From assembly GCF_022811645.1 (NCBI RefSeq), contig NZ_CP094534.1, forward strand, positions 1,240,001-1,304,000: DNA of 64,000 nt, read 5' to 3'. A program made the position numbers and the translations under genes. This stretch comes from Hymenobacter monticola (GTDB taxonomy: Bacteria > Bacteroidota > Bacteroidia > Cytophagales > Hymenobacteraceae). Below the pieces are notes generated by a model. It was not told where the DNA came from, did no database searches, and saw nothing but the letters and a program-made list of their open reading frames with translations. Below are positions 32,778 through 40,973 of this stretch, in pieces; positions within the stretch are counted from its first letter, which is position 1; each line of letters opens with the position of its first letter.

Positions 32778-35756
32778 ATGAAAGTATCTACCGCAGAACC
32801 GTTTCAAATCGTTTACTCGCTCTTCGAGCACGAGTTCCTCGGCCACTTGTTTGCGGCCTACGTGGTGCAGCTCGGGCCCCGGGGCCAGCTCACGCTGCAG
32901 CACCAGACGGTGTCGGGCAAAAACGCCCACGAATTTGCCGCTGGCCTCGACGCCACCGATTTTGAGCTGGTAGAGCTTTGCGACCAGATTCAGCAGGAAG
33001 CGGTGGTGAAGGAATTCTGGCCCCGCAAAATCGCCACGGCCGAGTTTTTCCTCAAAACTTATAACGCCGAAAAGGGCGACAAGCCGCTGCAGGAAGTTAT
33101 TTCCAAGCACGTGCAGGCCCGCATGGGGGCCATTCTGGCGCGGCTGGCAGGCAAGTGCGTGTTCATCATGGGCCGCGACGGTGAGCCGACCTGGAAAGAA
33201 ATTGCCTTGGCGCCAGCCAAGGCATCCATCCTCTTTCACTTCCGCCGCAACGAGGAAGGCACGCACTATTTTCCCACCATTCAGTACCAGGGCCAGAAGC
33301 TCGATTTTCAGTATAAAGATGCCGTGCTGGTGTGCCTGCAGCCCGCCTGGCTGCTGCTAAACGACCTGCTCTACTCCTTCCGCACCGAGGTGGATGGTAA
33401 GAAGCTACTCCCATTCTTGAAGAAGAAATTCATCGTGGTGCCCCGCAACGTGGAAGAAAGCTACTTCCAGAAGTTTGTGGCGCCGCTCATGGAGTCGTTC
33501 GAGGTGCACGCCCGCGGCTTCGACATCCGCTCGGAGCGCTACGTGGCGCGGCCCCGCCTCACGTTCAGCGACACCCTGCCCGCCGCGCCTGCACCCGAAG
33601 CGCCCGTGCGCCCGCCCGGGCCGCCGCGCCGGGGCCGCATTCCGCTGCCCAAGCCCGCGGCGCCCCTGCTCACCGGCGCCGAAACCGAGCAGATTCACTT
33701 CGAGTTGAGCTTCCGCTACGGCCCACACCTCATGCCGCTGGGCACCAACAAGCCCGTGAGCGTGCACCTGGAGAAAACGGCCGACAGCTACGTGTTCCAC
33801 CGCCTGCTACGCAACCCCGAGCAGGAGCAAGCAACCGTGGAGGAGCTGCGCGCCCGCCACCTCACCGTGGAAAACGGCCATGCCACCCTGCCCAAAGCCG
33901 AGGCTTTCAAGTGGCTGCACGACAACACCCCCGCCCTGGCTGAGCTGGGCTACACCGTAGAAGCCGCCGACTCGGCCACTAAAAGCTACTTCATCGGGCC
34001 CACCAGCGTGCACGTGGGCATTCAGGAAGCTGGCGACTGGTTTGATGTGCGCGGCACCGTGCGCTTCGGCGACATTGAGGTCCCGTTTATCCGGCTGCGC
34101 GGGCACATTTTGCAGCGCCGCCGCGAGTTCAAGCTGCCCAACGGCCAGATTGCCATCATTCCCGAAGAGTGGTTTACGGATTACCTGGAGCTGTTTGCCT
34201 TTGGCGAAGAAACAGAGGAGGGCCTGAATCTGCGCCGCCACCACCTGGCCCTGGTGGCCGATTTGCAAAGCAACGAGCTGGCCACGGTGCGCATGGGCCG
34301 CAAGCTGGAAAAGCTGCGCGACTTTGCCGAGGTGGAAGACCATCCGCTGCCGCTGGGCTTCCACGGCGAACTGCGCCCCTACCAAAAGGCCGGCTACAAC
34401 TGGCTGCGCTTCGTGCAGGACTTCCATTTCGGCGGCTGCCTGGCCGACGACATGGGGCTTGGCAAGACCATTCAGACGCTGGCCATGCTGCAGCACCGCC
34501 ACGAAAGCGGTGAAAACCAGGGGGCTGCCTCGCTGTTGGTGCTGCCCACGTCGCTGGTGTTCAACTGGCTGACGGAGGCCGAAAAGTTCACGCCCGACCT
34601 GCGCATTTTGGCTTACACCGGCACCTACCGCGACAAAAACCCCGACCGGTTTGCCGACTACGACGTGGTGCTGACCAGCTACGGCATCGTGCGGCTCGAT
34701 ACCGAGCTGCTGGCCAGCTACAAATTCGACTACGTGATTCTGGACGAGTCGCAGGCCATCAAAAACCCGTCGAGCACCACCTCGCAGGCCGTGCGGCAGC
34801 TGCGCTCCAAGCATCGGCTCATCCTCACGGGTACGCCGGTGGAAAACAGCACCATGGACTTGTGGTCTCAGATGTCGTTCATCAACCCTGGCTTGCTGGG
34901 CACGCAGGCGTTTTTCCGTAAGGAATTCCTTAAGCCCATTGAGAAGCACCAGGACGAAGGGCGTACCCGCCGCCTGCATGCCCTCATCAAGCCGTTTATT
35001 CTGCGCCGACACAAGGCCCAAGTGGCCAAGGAGCTGCCCGAAAAGACCGAGCAGCTCAGCTACTGCCCCATGACGGAAGAGCAGGCCCACGCCTACGAAG
35101 AAACTAAGAGCTTCTACCGCAACAAGATTCTGCAGAACCTGGACGAGCACGGCCCGGCCAGCACGCAGTTTCTGCTGCTGCAGGGCCTCACGCGCCTGCG
35201 CCAGATTGCCAACCATCCACGCCTAGCCGACGAGAACTACACCGGCGAGTCGGGCAAGCTGCGCGAGGTGCTGCGCATGATTCGCAACGTGGTGGCCGAG
35301 GGACACAAGGTATTGGTTTTTAGCCAGTTTGTGCAGCACCTGGCGCTGGTGCGGGCGGCGCTTGATGAGCGGCAAATGGAATACGCCTACCTCGACGGCG
35401 CGACCCGCGACCGGCCCGCCGAGGTGGCCCGCTTCCAGGAAAACGAGGACCTGCGCATCTTCCTCATCAGCCTGAAAGCCGGCGGCGTGGGCCTTAACCT
35501 CACCGCGGCCGACTACGTGTTCATCCTCGACCCCTGGTGGAACCCCGCCGTGGAAGCCCAAGCCGTGGACCGCGCCCACCGCATCGGCCAGCTCCGGCCG
35601 GTTTTCACCTACAAATTCATCTCGCAGGGCACGGTGGAAGAGAAAATCCTGGCCTTGCAACGGCGCAAGCTGGCTTTGGTGAGCGAGTTGATTGCGACAG
35701 ACGAGGCTGTTATAAAGCACCTCACGCGCGCTGATATAGAGGAACTACTGGGGTAA
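32778..35756 (+). CDS. SNF2-family DEAD/DEAH-box helicase
   Basis: A 992-residue protein. About 530 residues of unassigned amino-terminal sequence precede the two RecA-like lobes. The motifs are CLADDMGLGKTIQTLAML (I), ILDESQAIKNPSS (II, DESQ form), ILTGTPVENSTMDLW (III), then VLVFSQFVQHL, YLDGATRDR, SLKAGGVGLNLT and DRAHRIGQ (VI). SNF2 ATPases move along DNA and remodel bound proteins; bacterial members such as RapA recycle RNA polymerase, but this protein lacks RapA-specific features that could be recognised. No nuclease or methylase lies nearby, so a restriction or defence role is not indicated. Confidence 0.93.
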   Translation: MKVSTAEPFQIVYSLFEHEFLGHLFAAYVVQLGPRGQLTLQHQTVSGKNAHEFAAGLDATDFELVELCDQIQQEAVVKEFWPRKIATAEFFLKTYNAEKGDKPLQEVISKHVQARMGAILARLAGKCVFIMGRDGEPTWKEIALAPAKASILFHFRRNEEGTHYFPTIQYQGQKLDFQYKDAVLVCLQPAWLLLNDLLYSFRTEVDGKKLLPFLKKKFIVVPRNVEESYFQKFVAPLMESFEVHARGFDIRSERYVARPRLTFSDTLPAAPAPEAPVRPPGPPRRGRIPLPKPAAPLLTGAETEQIHFELSFRYGPHLMPLGTNKPVSVHLEKTADSYVFHRLLRNPEQEQATVEELRARHLTVENGHATLPKAEAFKWLHDNTPALAELGYTVEAADSATKSYFIGPTSVHVGIQEAGDWFDVRGTVRFGDIEVPFIRLRGHILQRRREFKLPNGQIAIIPEEWFTDYLELFAFGEETEEGLNLRRHHLALVADLQSNELATVRMGRKLEKLRDFAEVEDHPLPLGFHGELRPYQKAGYNWLRFVQDFHFGGCLADDMGLGKTIQTLAMLQHRHESGENQGAASLLVLPTSLVFNWLTEAEKFTPDLRILAYTGTYRDKNPDRFADYDVVLTSYGIVRLDTELLASYKFDYVILDESQAIKNPSSTTSQAVRQLRSKHRLILTGTPVENSTMDLWSQMSFINPGLLGTQAFFRKEFLKPIEKHQDEGRTRRLHALIKPFILRRHKAQVAKELPEKTEQLSYCPMTEEQAHAYEETKSFYRNKILQNLDEHGPASTQFLLLQGLTRLRQIANHPRLADENYTGESGKLREVLRMIRNVVAEGHKVLVFSQFVQHLALVRAALDERQMEYAYLDGATRDRPAEVARFQENEDLRIFLISLKAGGVGLNLTAADYVFILDPWWNPAVEAQAVDRAHRIGQLRPVFTYKFISQGTVEEKILALQRRKLALVSELIATDEAVIKHLTRADIEELLG

Positions 35757-35936
35757 GTCACTTGCGCGCTGTAATAATTCATCCGCGCAGCACCCTTCAT
35801 TTTTTAATATGCATTAATAAAGATTATATTTAACCTTTTGGTTTTTTTATTTTTAAATTGTTGATATTTGTGCCCGCCTTTCTCTTTTGTATAAAGAGTT
35901 ATTAAGTTCATGCACTGCTCTCTGATTACGCCAACC

Positions 35937-36506
35937 ATGACGCCTACTGACTCTTTGCTTTGGTGGCCGCGGTTGGTTGTTGCTATACTCGTGCTGTTGG
36001 CAGGTCATCAAGTGCATGCGCAACCTACTAGAAAGCTACCTGAGAAAAGGACTGTAACGCCCTCCACGGCTCCACAACCGTCGAACCAGTTGTCAGCGTT
36101 CAAAACGGAGGAAGCCCTCCGAATGCTACTCCGCGCCGATTCGATAGCCTCCCAACGCCAACGAGCCAAATTAGGACCTGAGTCGAGCGGTCTGGTAGTG
36201 GACCAGACCATCACCAAAATAGGCCACGACTTCTACGACCAGTTTTACAGCCGGTGGGAAGCCCCAGCCGGCATCAGCGACTTCACTGTCATTGTGGGCG
36301 AGAAACCTTCGCGTGGCAATAACGCCATCATCACGGTAACCGTCAACGACGAAGAACTGCTGGAATTTCCCTTGCAGGGCAAAGAAGACTTGGTTGCCGA
36401 AGCATCCCAGCAAGCAGTTGAATACGCAGCAAATTCGCTGCAGCAAGCCCAATATCTTAGCCAACAGTTGGAGAGTGGCAACAAGCAGCCCCTTGAATCC
36501 TACTAG
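35937..36506 (+). CDS. csgE: Curli assembly factor CsgE
   Basis: A 189-residue protein from the ATG at 35937; a start at 35910 is possible. A signal segment (WWPRLVVAILVLLAGHQVHA) is followed by a 70-residue linker absent from the shorter enterobacterial CsgE. The CsgE core is at about 85-180: QTITKIGHDFYDQFYSRW and DFTVIVGEKPSRGNNAIITV are the family hallmarks. In E. coli, CsgE caps the CsgG channel on the periplasmic side and delivers curlin. It opens the csgE-csgF-csgG run, with short gaps of 31 and 45 bases. The upstream region is strongly AT-rich. Confidence 0.93.
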   Translation: MTPTDSLLWWPRLVVAILVLLAGHQVHAQPTRKLPEKRTVTPSTAPQPSNQLSAFKTEEALRMLLRADSIASQRQRAKLGPESSGLVVDQTITKIGHDFYDQFYSRWEAPAGISDFTVIVGEKPSRGNNAIITVTVNDEELLEFPLQGKEDLVAEASQQAVEYAANSLQQAQYLSQQLESGNKQPLESY

Positions 36507-36537
36507 CCTTTTCTCCTTCCCTTTAACATCCTACCTT

Positions 36538-36963
36538 ATGAAACAAATATTGACTCTTCTTGGCATCATTACCTCGTTGCTATTAGGCCAATGCGCTCAA
36601 GCACAAGACTTTGTGTATGAACCCAAAAACCCTGCTTTCGGCGGCGGCAACACCTTCAACTACTCGTGGCTGCTGAGTTCGGCCCAGGCGCAATCCACCA
36701 TTGTAGACCCAGCCACCAAAACCACGGCCGCCACCCAAGACCCGTTGGCTAGTTTCACTGCCAGCCTCAACCAGCAGGTGCTGGCACAGTTAAGCAGCCG
36801 CCTCATTGCCAACCAATTTGGTCAAGGTGCCATCAAGCCCGGCAATTACACCGTTGGCAATTATCAAATTCAAATCACGCCCGGTGCAAGCGGCATCGGT
36901 GTGCAAGTCACCGACACTTCCACCGGTAACCAAACCACTATTACTATCCCGAACGGCTTCTAA
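36538..36963 (+). CDS. csgF: Curli assembly factor CsgF
   Basis: A 141-residue secreted protein from the ATG at 36538, with a signal peptide (LTLLGIITSLLLGQCAQA). The mature start DFVYEPKNPAFGGG and the following LLSSAQAQ match the channel-binding amino-terminal peptide of E. coli CsgF, which plugs into the CsgG pore and forms a second constriction. The rest (GNYQIQITPGASGIGVQVTD) matches the exposed carboxy domain that couples secretion to nucleation by CsgB. Confidence 0.95.
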   Translation: MKQILTLLGIITSLLLGQCAQAQDFVYEPKNPAFGGGNTFNYSWLLSSAQAQSTIVDPATKTTAATQDPLASFTASLNQQVLAQLSSRLIANQFGQGAIKPGNYTVGNYQIQITPGASGIGVQVTDTSTGNQTTITIPNGF

Positions 36964-37008
36964 GTCTGGATGGTACAGCAAATTTTTATTTCTTTTCCTA
37001 GTATTTAC

Positions 37009-38421
37009 ATGCTCCTGCGTCGATTGCTGACGGCCGCAGTGCTCCTGTTACCGGCAGGGCTCGGCGGCTGCGCTTCTTATTTTCACCAAACTTTTATAAA
37101 CCCCGAACCGGCTCGGCTCGGGGCCGAAGTAAACGGGAACGAACTCTGGCGCCACTTGCCCCCCGCTCGGCAGCGGGTGGTGGTCGCGGTTTATAAATTC
37201 CGTGACCAAACCGGGCAGTACAAGCCCCAAGCGAACGGCTCGAGCTTTTCGACAGCCGTGACTCAGGGCGCCACTACTATCTTATTGCGAGCCTTGGAGG
37301 AGTCGCAATGGTTTGACCCTATCGAGCGAGAAAACCTAGGCAATTTGCTGAACGAACGCAAAATCATTCGTTCCACGCGCGATGAGTACGCTCAGCAAAC
37401 CGGCCAGCGCCAACCCAACCTGCCGCCTTTGCTTTTTGCGGGCATCATCTTGGAAGGCGGCATCATCTCCTACGATTCCAACATCATTACCGGCGGGGCT
37501 GGCCTGCGCTATTTTGGGGCAGGCGCTTCGGGCCAGTACCGCCAAGACCGGGTAACGGTTTACCTGCGGGCCATCAGCACTAATACGGGCAAGATTTTAA
37601 AGACGGTCTATACGTCGAAGACAATTCTTTCTCAGCAGGTCGACGCCAGTTTGTTTCAATTCGTCGCCTTCAAGCGCCTGCTCGAAACCGAAACGGGTTT
37701 CACTTACAACGAGCCCAGCGAAATGGCTGTGAAAGACGCCATTGAAAAATCCGTACAGTCGCTAATTTACGAGGGCTTACTGGTCAACATCTGGGCCTCG
37801 GCGGATACGGCTGCTACCCGGAGCCTGCCTATACAAGCATACTTGCGCGAAAAACAAGAAAACCTATCAATTGACCCATTGGGCCGGCAAACCACTTTCC
37901 GCCGCCGGCCGCTGGGCGTTGGCTTCAATGGAGCGGTGCAGCTTTATCAAGGTGATTATGCTTTGCCTCAGTATCGGGCTGCCGGCGAATTGACCTTGCG
38001 CTACCGCTTGGGCGATGGGTACTTTAGCACATTTTTGAACGTAGGGCGGGGCGCACTAGCCGCGGGCCCCAACGGAAACTATTTCACCCAGCGGTTCAAT
38101 TACGCCGACGTAGGCCTGTTAGCTTGCCTGTTTCCATACGACCGGTTCTCGCCTTACGTGCTTGCGGGCGTCGGAGCATCGTCCAAAAGCTTTTCGAACT
38201 TTAGCAGTTCCAATAACCTGGTGCCGCAAGCGGTGGTAGGTGTGGGGGCCGAATTTTTAGTATCGTCAAAGCTTGGCATTCAAGCAGGTATCGATAACCA
38301 TTTTTACCTCAACGACCGCATCGACCAAGTCGTGCAAGGGCGTTATAACGACTCCTACTGGGGGGGGCGATTGGGCTTAAACCTTTACATTGGTAAGGCC
38401 AAGTCAAAAAATTATTTATAA
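37009..38421 (+). CDS. csgG: Curli secretion channel CsgG with extra C-terminal barrel-like domain
   Basis: A 470-residue outer-membrane lipoprotein from the ATG at 37009; the lipobox gives lipidated Cys21 (LGGCASYF). Residues 35-265 match CsgG: VVVAVYKFRDQTGQYKP, NLLNERKIIRSTR, ILEGGIISYDSN and GLRYFGAGA. CsgG forms a nonameric ungated pore for curlin. Two oddities are visible. The constriction loop reads KPQANGSSFSTAV, where E. coli has Tyr51, Asn55 and Phe56; only Phe is kept and one residue is added. About 170 extra residues (300-470) follow, with amphipathic strands and an end like that of small outer-membrane barrels (GGRLGLNLYIGKA). The E. coli protein ends near residue 262 of the mature form. 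Confidence 0.93.
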   Translation: MLLRRLLTAAVLLLPAGLGGCASYFHQTFINPEPARLGAEVNGNELWRHLPPARQRVVVAVYKFRDQTGQYKPQANGSSFSTAVTQGATTILLRALEESQWFDPIERENLGNLLNERKIIRSTRDEYAQQTGQRQPNLPPLLFAGIILEGGIISYDSNIITGGAGLRYFGAGASGQYRQDRVTVYLRAISTNTGKILKTVYTSKTILSQQVDASLFQFVAFKRLLETETGFTYNEPSEMAVKDAIEKSVQSLIYEGLLVNIWASADTAATRSLPIQAYLREKQENLSIDPLGRQTTFRRRPLGVGFNGAVQLYQGDYALPQYRAAGELTLRYRLGDGYFSTFLNVGRGALAAGPNGNYFTQRFNYADVGLLACLFPYDRFSPYVLAGVGASSKSFSNFSSSNNLVPQAVVGVGAEFLVSSKLGIQAGIDNHFYLNDRIDQVVQGRYNDSYWGGRLGLNLYIGKAKSKNYL

Positions 38422-38568
38422 AAAATAAGGAATTTATTCAATAAGTTAATCTCCTGATTTTCAATACGGGTGCTTTTTTAAGTTCAGCTTCAAGGCTAGG
38501 TATAGTTATACATTTATTTGAAGAATATAACTATTATCACAATGGATTAAATTTTTTTTATTGGAGCG

Positions 38569-38601
38569 TTTGGATTTGAGAATATTCTGATTTTAACTTT
38601 G
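38569..38601 (+). promoter_or_regulatory. Promoter of the curlin genes
   Basis: TTTG at 38569-38572 and TAACTTTG at 38594-38601 are 21 bases apart, a full consensus match. The leader to csgA1 is about 60 bases. The 248-base interval between csgG and csgA1 is very AT-rich. Confidence 0.78.
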
Positions 38602-38669
38602 TCTTGTTCCCATCAGAACACAATTCAATCTTAGACTCCAAACATTTTCCCATCCTTCATTTCAATACA

Positions 38670-39692
38670 ATGAAAAAGCTTACCCTCCTCGTTGGTGCCG
38701 CCCTGCTGGTGAGCGCCGCCCACGCCCAAGTGCGCACCTCGGCCCCCACCACGAACCCGACGGCCCCCACCACGCGCACGGCCCCCACCACGGCCATGAC
38801 CGCCGCCGGCACCCCCCAAGCCATCGCCCGCCCCGACCGCGCCACCGCCTCCACCATCGACAACGACTCCTACGTGCAGCAAGTAGGCGATGGCCAGCAG
38901 GCCGTGGTGAGCCAGACCGGCACCGGTCGCAACACCGCCGACATCCTACAAAGCCCCAGCGCTGTAACCGCTGCAGGCGTTACCAACGACCGCAACTTTG
39001 CTTCGCAAACGCAGGTGTCGACTGGCATGAAGACCAGCGCCGACCAGAACATTGCCAATATCCGCCAGCACGGCGCTACCAGTGCTGCTTTGCAAAGCCA
39101 GAATGGCACTCGCAACGTAGGCGATATCCAACAGGGCAACTACGGCCCGGCTTACCACAGCGAGTCTAACTACGCTAGCCAGACGCAGACGGGCAACGAT
39201 AACAGCGCTAATATCTATCAGAATACCAATTCCAGTGCCGCAGGCACGGGCGCAGGCCAAAACTCAGCCGTGCAAACCCAAACGGCTAATGGCAACCGTG
39301 CTTATGCCTTGCAGGAAAAAACCAACAACACATTGGTTCAAACCCAGTCGGCAGCTTCCAACAATGCTGATACCCGGCAGTACGGTACCGACAGCTATGC
39401 CAAGCAAGAACAGTCGGGGGTTGGCAACCGTGCTTCTATCCTTCAAGGAGATGACTTGGGCGCATCAGGCTCTTCCAACCAAGCCATCCAAATGCAGAGC
39501 TCGGGCAATAACGACGCCCGCATAGTGCAAAAGACGAGCGACAGCTACGCTCGCCAGGAGCAAAGCGTAGGCAGCGGCAACTTTGCCGACACCTATCAGG
39601 GCGGCGCAATTGGTACCAACGCTTCGTACAACATGACCACGCAGACCGGCAGCAACAACACCGTTTACGTGACCCAGGGCGCGGCTCGCTAA
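38670..39692 (+). CDS. csgA: Curlin major subunit, copy 1
   Basis: A 340-residue curlin from the ATG at 38670. After a signal peptide (LTLLVGAALLVSAAHA) comes a Thr/Pro/Ala-rich segment of about 35 residues, which is likely to be the channel-targeting part. From about residue 58 there are around ten curlin repeats of the Q-x-G-x4-N-x-A-x3-Q type, e.g. YASQTQTGNDNSANIYQ and YAKQEQSGVGNRASILQ. Such repeats stack as an amyloid beta solenoid outside the cell. The protein is more than twice as long as E. coli CsgA. Its first 290 bases are nearly identical to csgA copy 3. Confidence 0.9.
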   Translation: MKKLTLLVGAALLVSAAHAQVRTSAPTTNPTAPTTRTAPTTAMTAAGTPQAIARPDRATASTIDNDSYVQQVGDGQQAVVSQTGTGRNTADILQSPSAVTAAGVTNDRNFASQTQVSTGMKTSADQNIANIRQHGATSAALQSQNGTRNVGDIQQGNYGPAYHSESNYASQTQTGNDNSANIYQNTNSSAAGTGAGQNSAVQTQTANGNRAYALQEKTNNTLVQTQSAASNNADTRQYGTDSYAKQEQSGVGNRASILQGDDLGASGSSNQAIQMQSSGNNDARIVQKTSDSYARQEQSVGSGNFADTYQGGAIGTNASYNMTTQTGSNNTVYVTQGAAR

Positions 39693-39698
39693 TTTTTA

Positions 39699-39739
39699 GC
39701 GCCCCTGTTGTCTTCTTTCAGTTAGGGCAACAGGGGCGC
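39699..39739 (+). terminator. Intercistronic hairpin after csgA copy 1
   Basis: GCGCCCCTGTTG and CAACAGGGGCGC form a perfect 12-base stem with a 17-base loop, 7 bases after the stop. The T run that follows is weak, so partial termination or 3'-end protection is likely. Confidence 0.7.
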
Positions 39740-39815
39740 ACTTGATTTTAGCACTGGCTAGCTAGCCATGCCGGCAACTAAATGCTTCACCAATTCCCGC
39801 TCTCACTTCCTTAAC

Positions 39816-40850
39816 ATGAAAAAGCTTACCCTCCTCGTTGGTGCCGCCCTGCTGGTGAGCGCCGCCCACGCCCAAGTGCGCACCTCGGCCCCCACCACGA
39901 ACCCGACGGCCCCCACCACGCGCACGGCCCCCACCACGGCCATGACCGCCGCCGGCACCCCCCAAGCCATCGCCCGCCCGGCCGTTGGCGGTGCCACTAG
40001 CGCCACCAGCCCCATCGACAACGACTCCTACGTGCAACAAGTGGGAGACAACCAGCAGGCCGTGGTGAGCCAAACCGGCACCGGCCGCAACTCTGCCGAT
40101 ATCGACCAGAGCCCCAGTTCCGTGGTGAGCAGCGCTACGGGCGCAATCCGGGACAACAACTTCGCTTCACAAACCCAGGTATCTACCGGGACCAAAGCGA
40201 GTGCCCGGAACGTGGCTGTGATTGGCCAGCACGGTGCCACCAGCGCTGCCATCCAAGAGCAGAACGGCACAGGTAACGTTGGGCAAATCTCGCAAGGCGG
40301 AATGGGCGTGCATAGCGAAGACAACTATGCTAAGCAAACCCAAAGCGCCTCTGGCAACAGCGCCAAAATTGACCAAAACACGACTACCAGTTCCAATGCT
40401 GGCAACCCGGCTGGCGATAACTCGGCTACGCAAACGCAAACTGCCAGCAACAACCGCGCTTACGTTAATCAGCTGTATTACAACAACGTCTCGGAACAGT
40501 CTCAATCCGGCGAATCCAACAGCGCGACGGCTACCCAATGGGGGCATGACAACTACGTGAAGCAGGACCAGTCAGGTTCATCGAACAAAGCTTCTATTTC
40601 GCAGAGAGCTTCTAGTGGATTGGGTGCGGAGAAAAACCAAGCCATTCAAATTCAGAGCGCGAGCTCTGGCGATGCAATCATCGCCCAAAAGACAGCCAAC
40701 AACTTTGCCAGCCAGAACCAAAGCGGTGGCATTGGTAACTACGCCGACACCTACCAGGGCGGCATTACCGGAACCAATTCCTCATACAGCGTAAGCACGC
40801 AGACCGGCAGCAACAACACCGTTTACGTGACCCAGGGCGCAGCTCGCTAA
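39816..40850 (+). CDS. csgA: Curlin major subunit, copy 2
   Basis: A 344-residue curlin from the ATG at 39816. The first 54 residues, covering the signal peptide and Thr/Pro-rich segment, are identical to copy 1, also in DNA. It then departs (AVGGATSATSPIDND) and carries about ten repeats, e.g. NYAKQTQSASGNSAKIDQ. The last 44 bases before the terminal codons are again identical to copy 1. No separate promoter was seen, so it probably depends on read-through from copy 1. Confidence 0.9.
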   Translation: MKKLTLLVGAALLVSAAHAQVRTSAPTTNPTAPTTRTAPTTAMTAAGTPQAIARPAVGGATSATSPIDNDSYVQQVGDNQQAVVSQTGTGRNSADIDQSPSSVVSSATGAIRDNNFASQTQVSTGTKASARNVAVIGQHGATSAAIQEQNGTGNVGQISQGGMGVHSEDNYAKQTQSASGNSAKIDQNTTTSSNAGNPAGDNSATQTQTASNNRAYVNQLYYNNVSEQSQSGESNSATATQWGHDNYVKQDQSGSSNKASISQRASSGLGAEKNQAIQIQSASSGDAIIAQKTANNFASQNQSGGIGNYADTYQGGITGTNSSYSVSTQTGSNNTVYVTQGAAR

Positions 40851-40888
40851 TCCGTAGTCTTTGCTTCACACCAGAATGCAAAGGACAA

Positions 40889-40933
40889 GTGCGCCAAGTA
40901 CAAGGCTATTCAAAAGCTTAGTGCTTGGCGCAC
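40889..40933 (+). terminator. Intercistronic hairpin after csgA copy 2
   Basis: GTGCGCCAAG (40889-40898) pairs with CTTGGCGCAC (40924-40933). There is no T run, so it may be an RNA-stability element. Confidence 0.6.
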
Positions 40934-40973
40934 CTAGGGTTATCCCACTATCGTTTTTCGCTTCACACATTTC

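Noticed and set aside
33807..35216. A 469-codon frame opposite the SNF2 helicase
   Set aside because: The plus-strand helicase motifs are unmistakable, and the antisense product has only shadow composition.
32778..35756. SNF2 helicase as part of a DISARM or other defence system
   Set aside because: No methylase, nuclease, phospholipase or other defence partner lies nearby; neighbours are housekeeping and curli genes.
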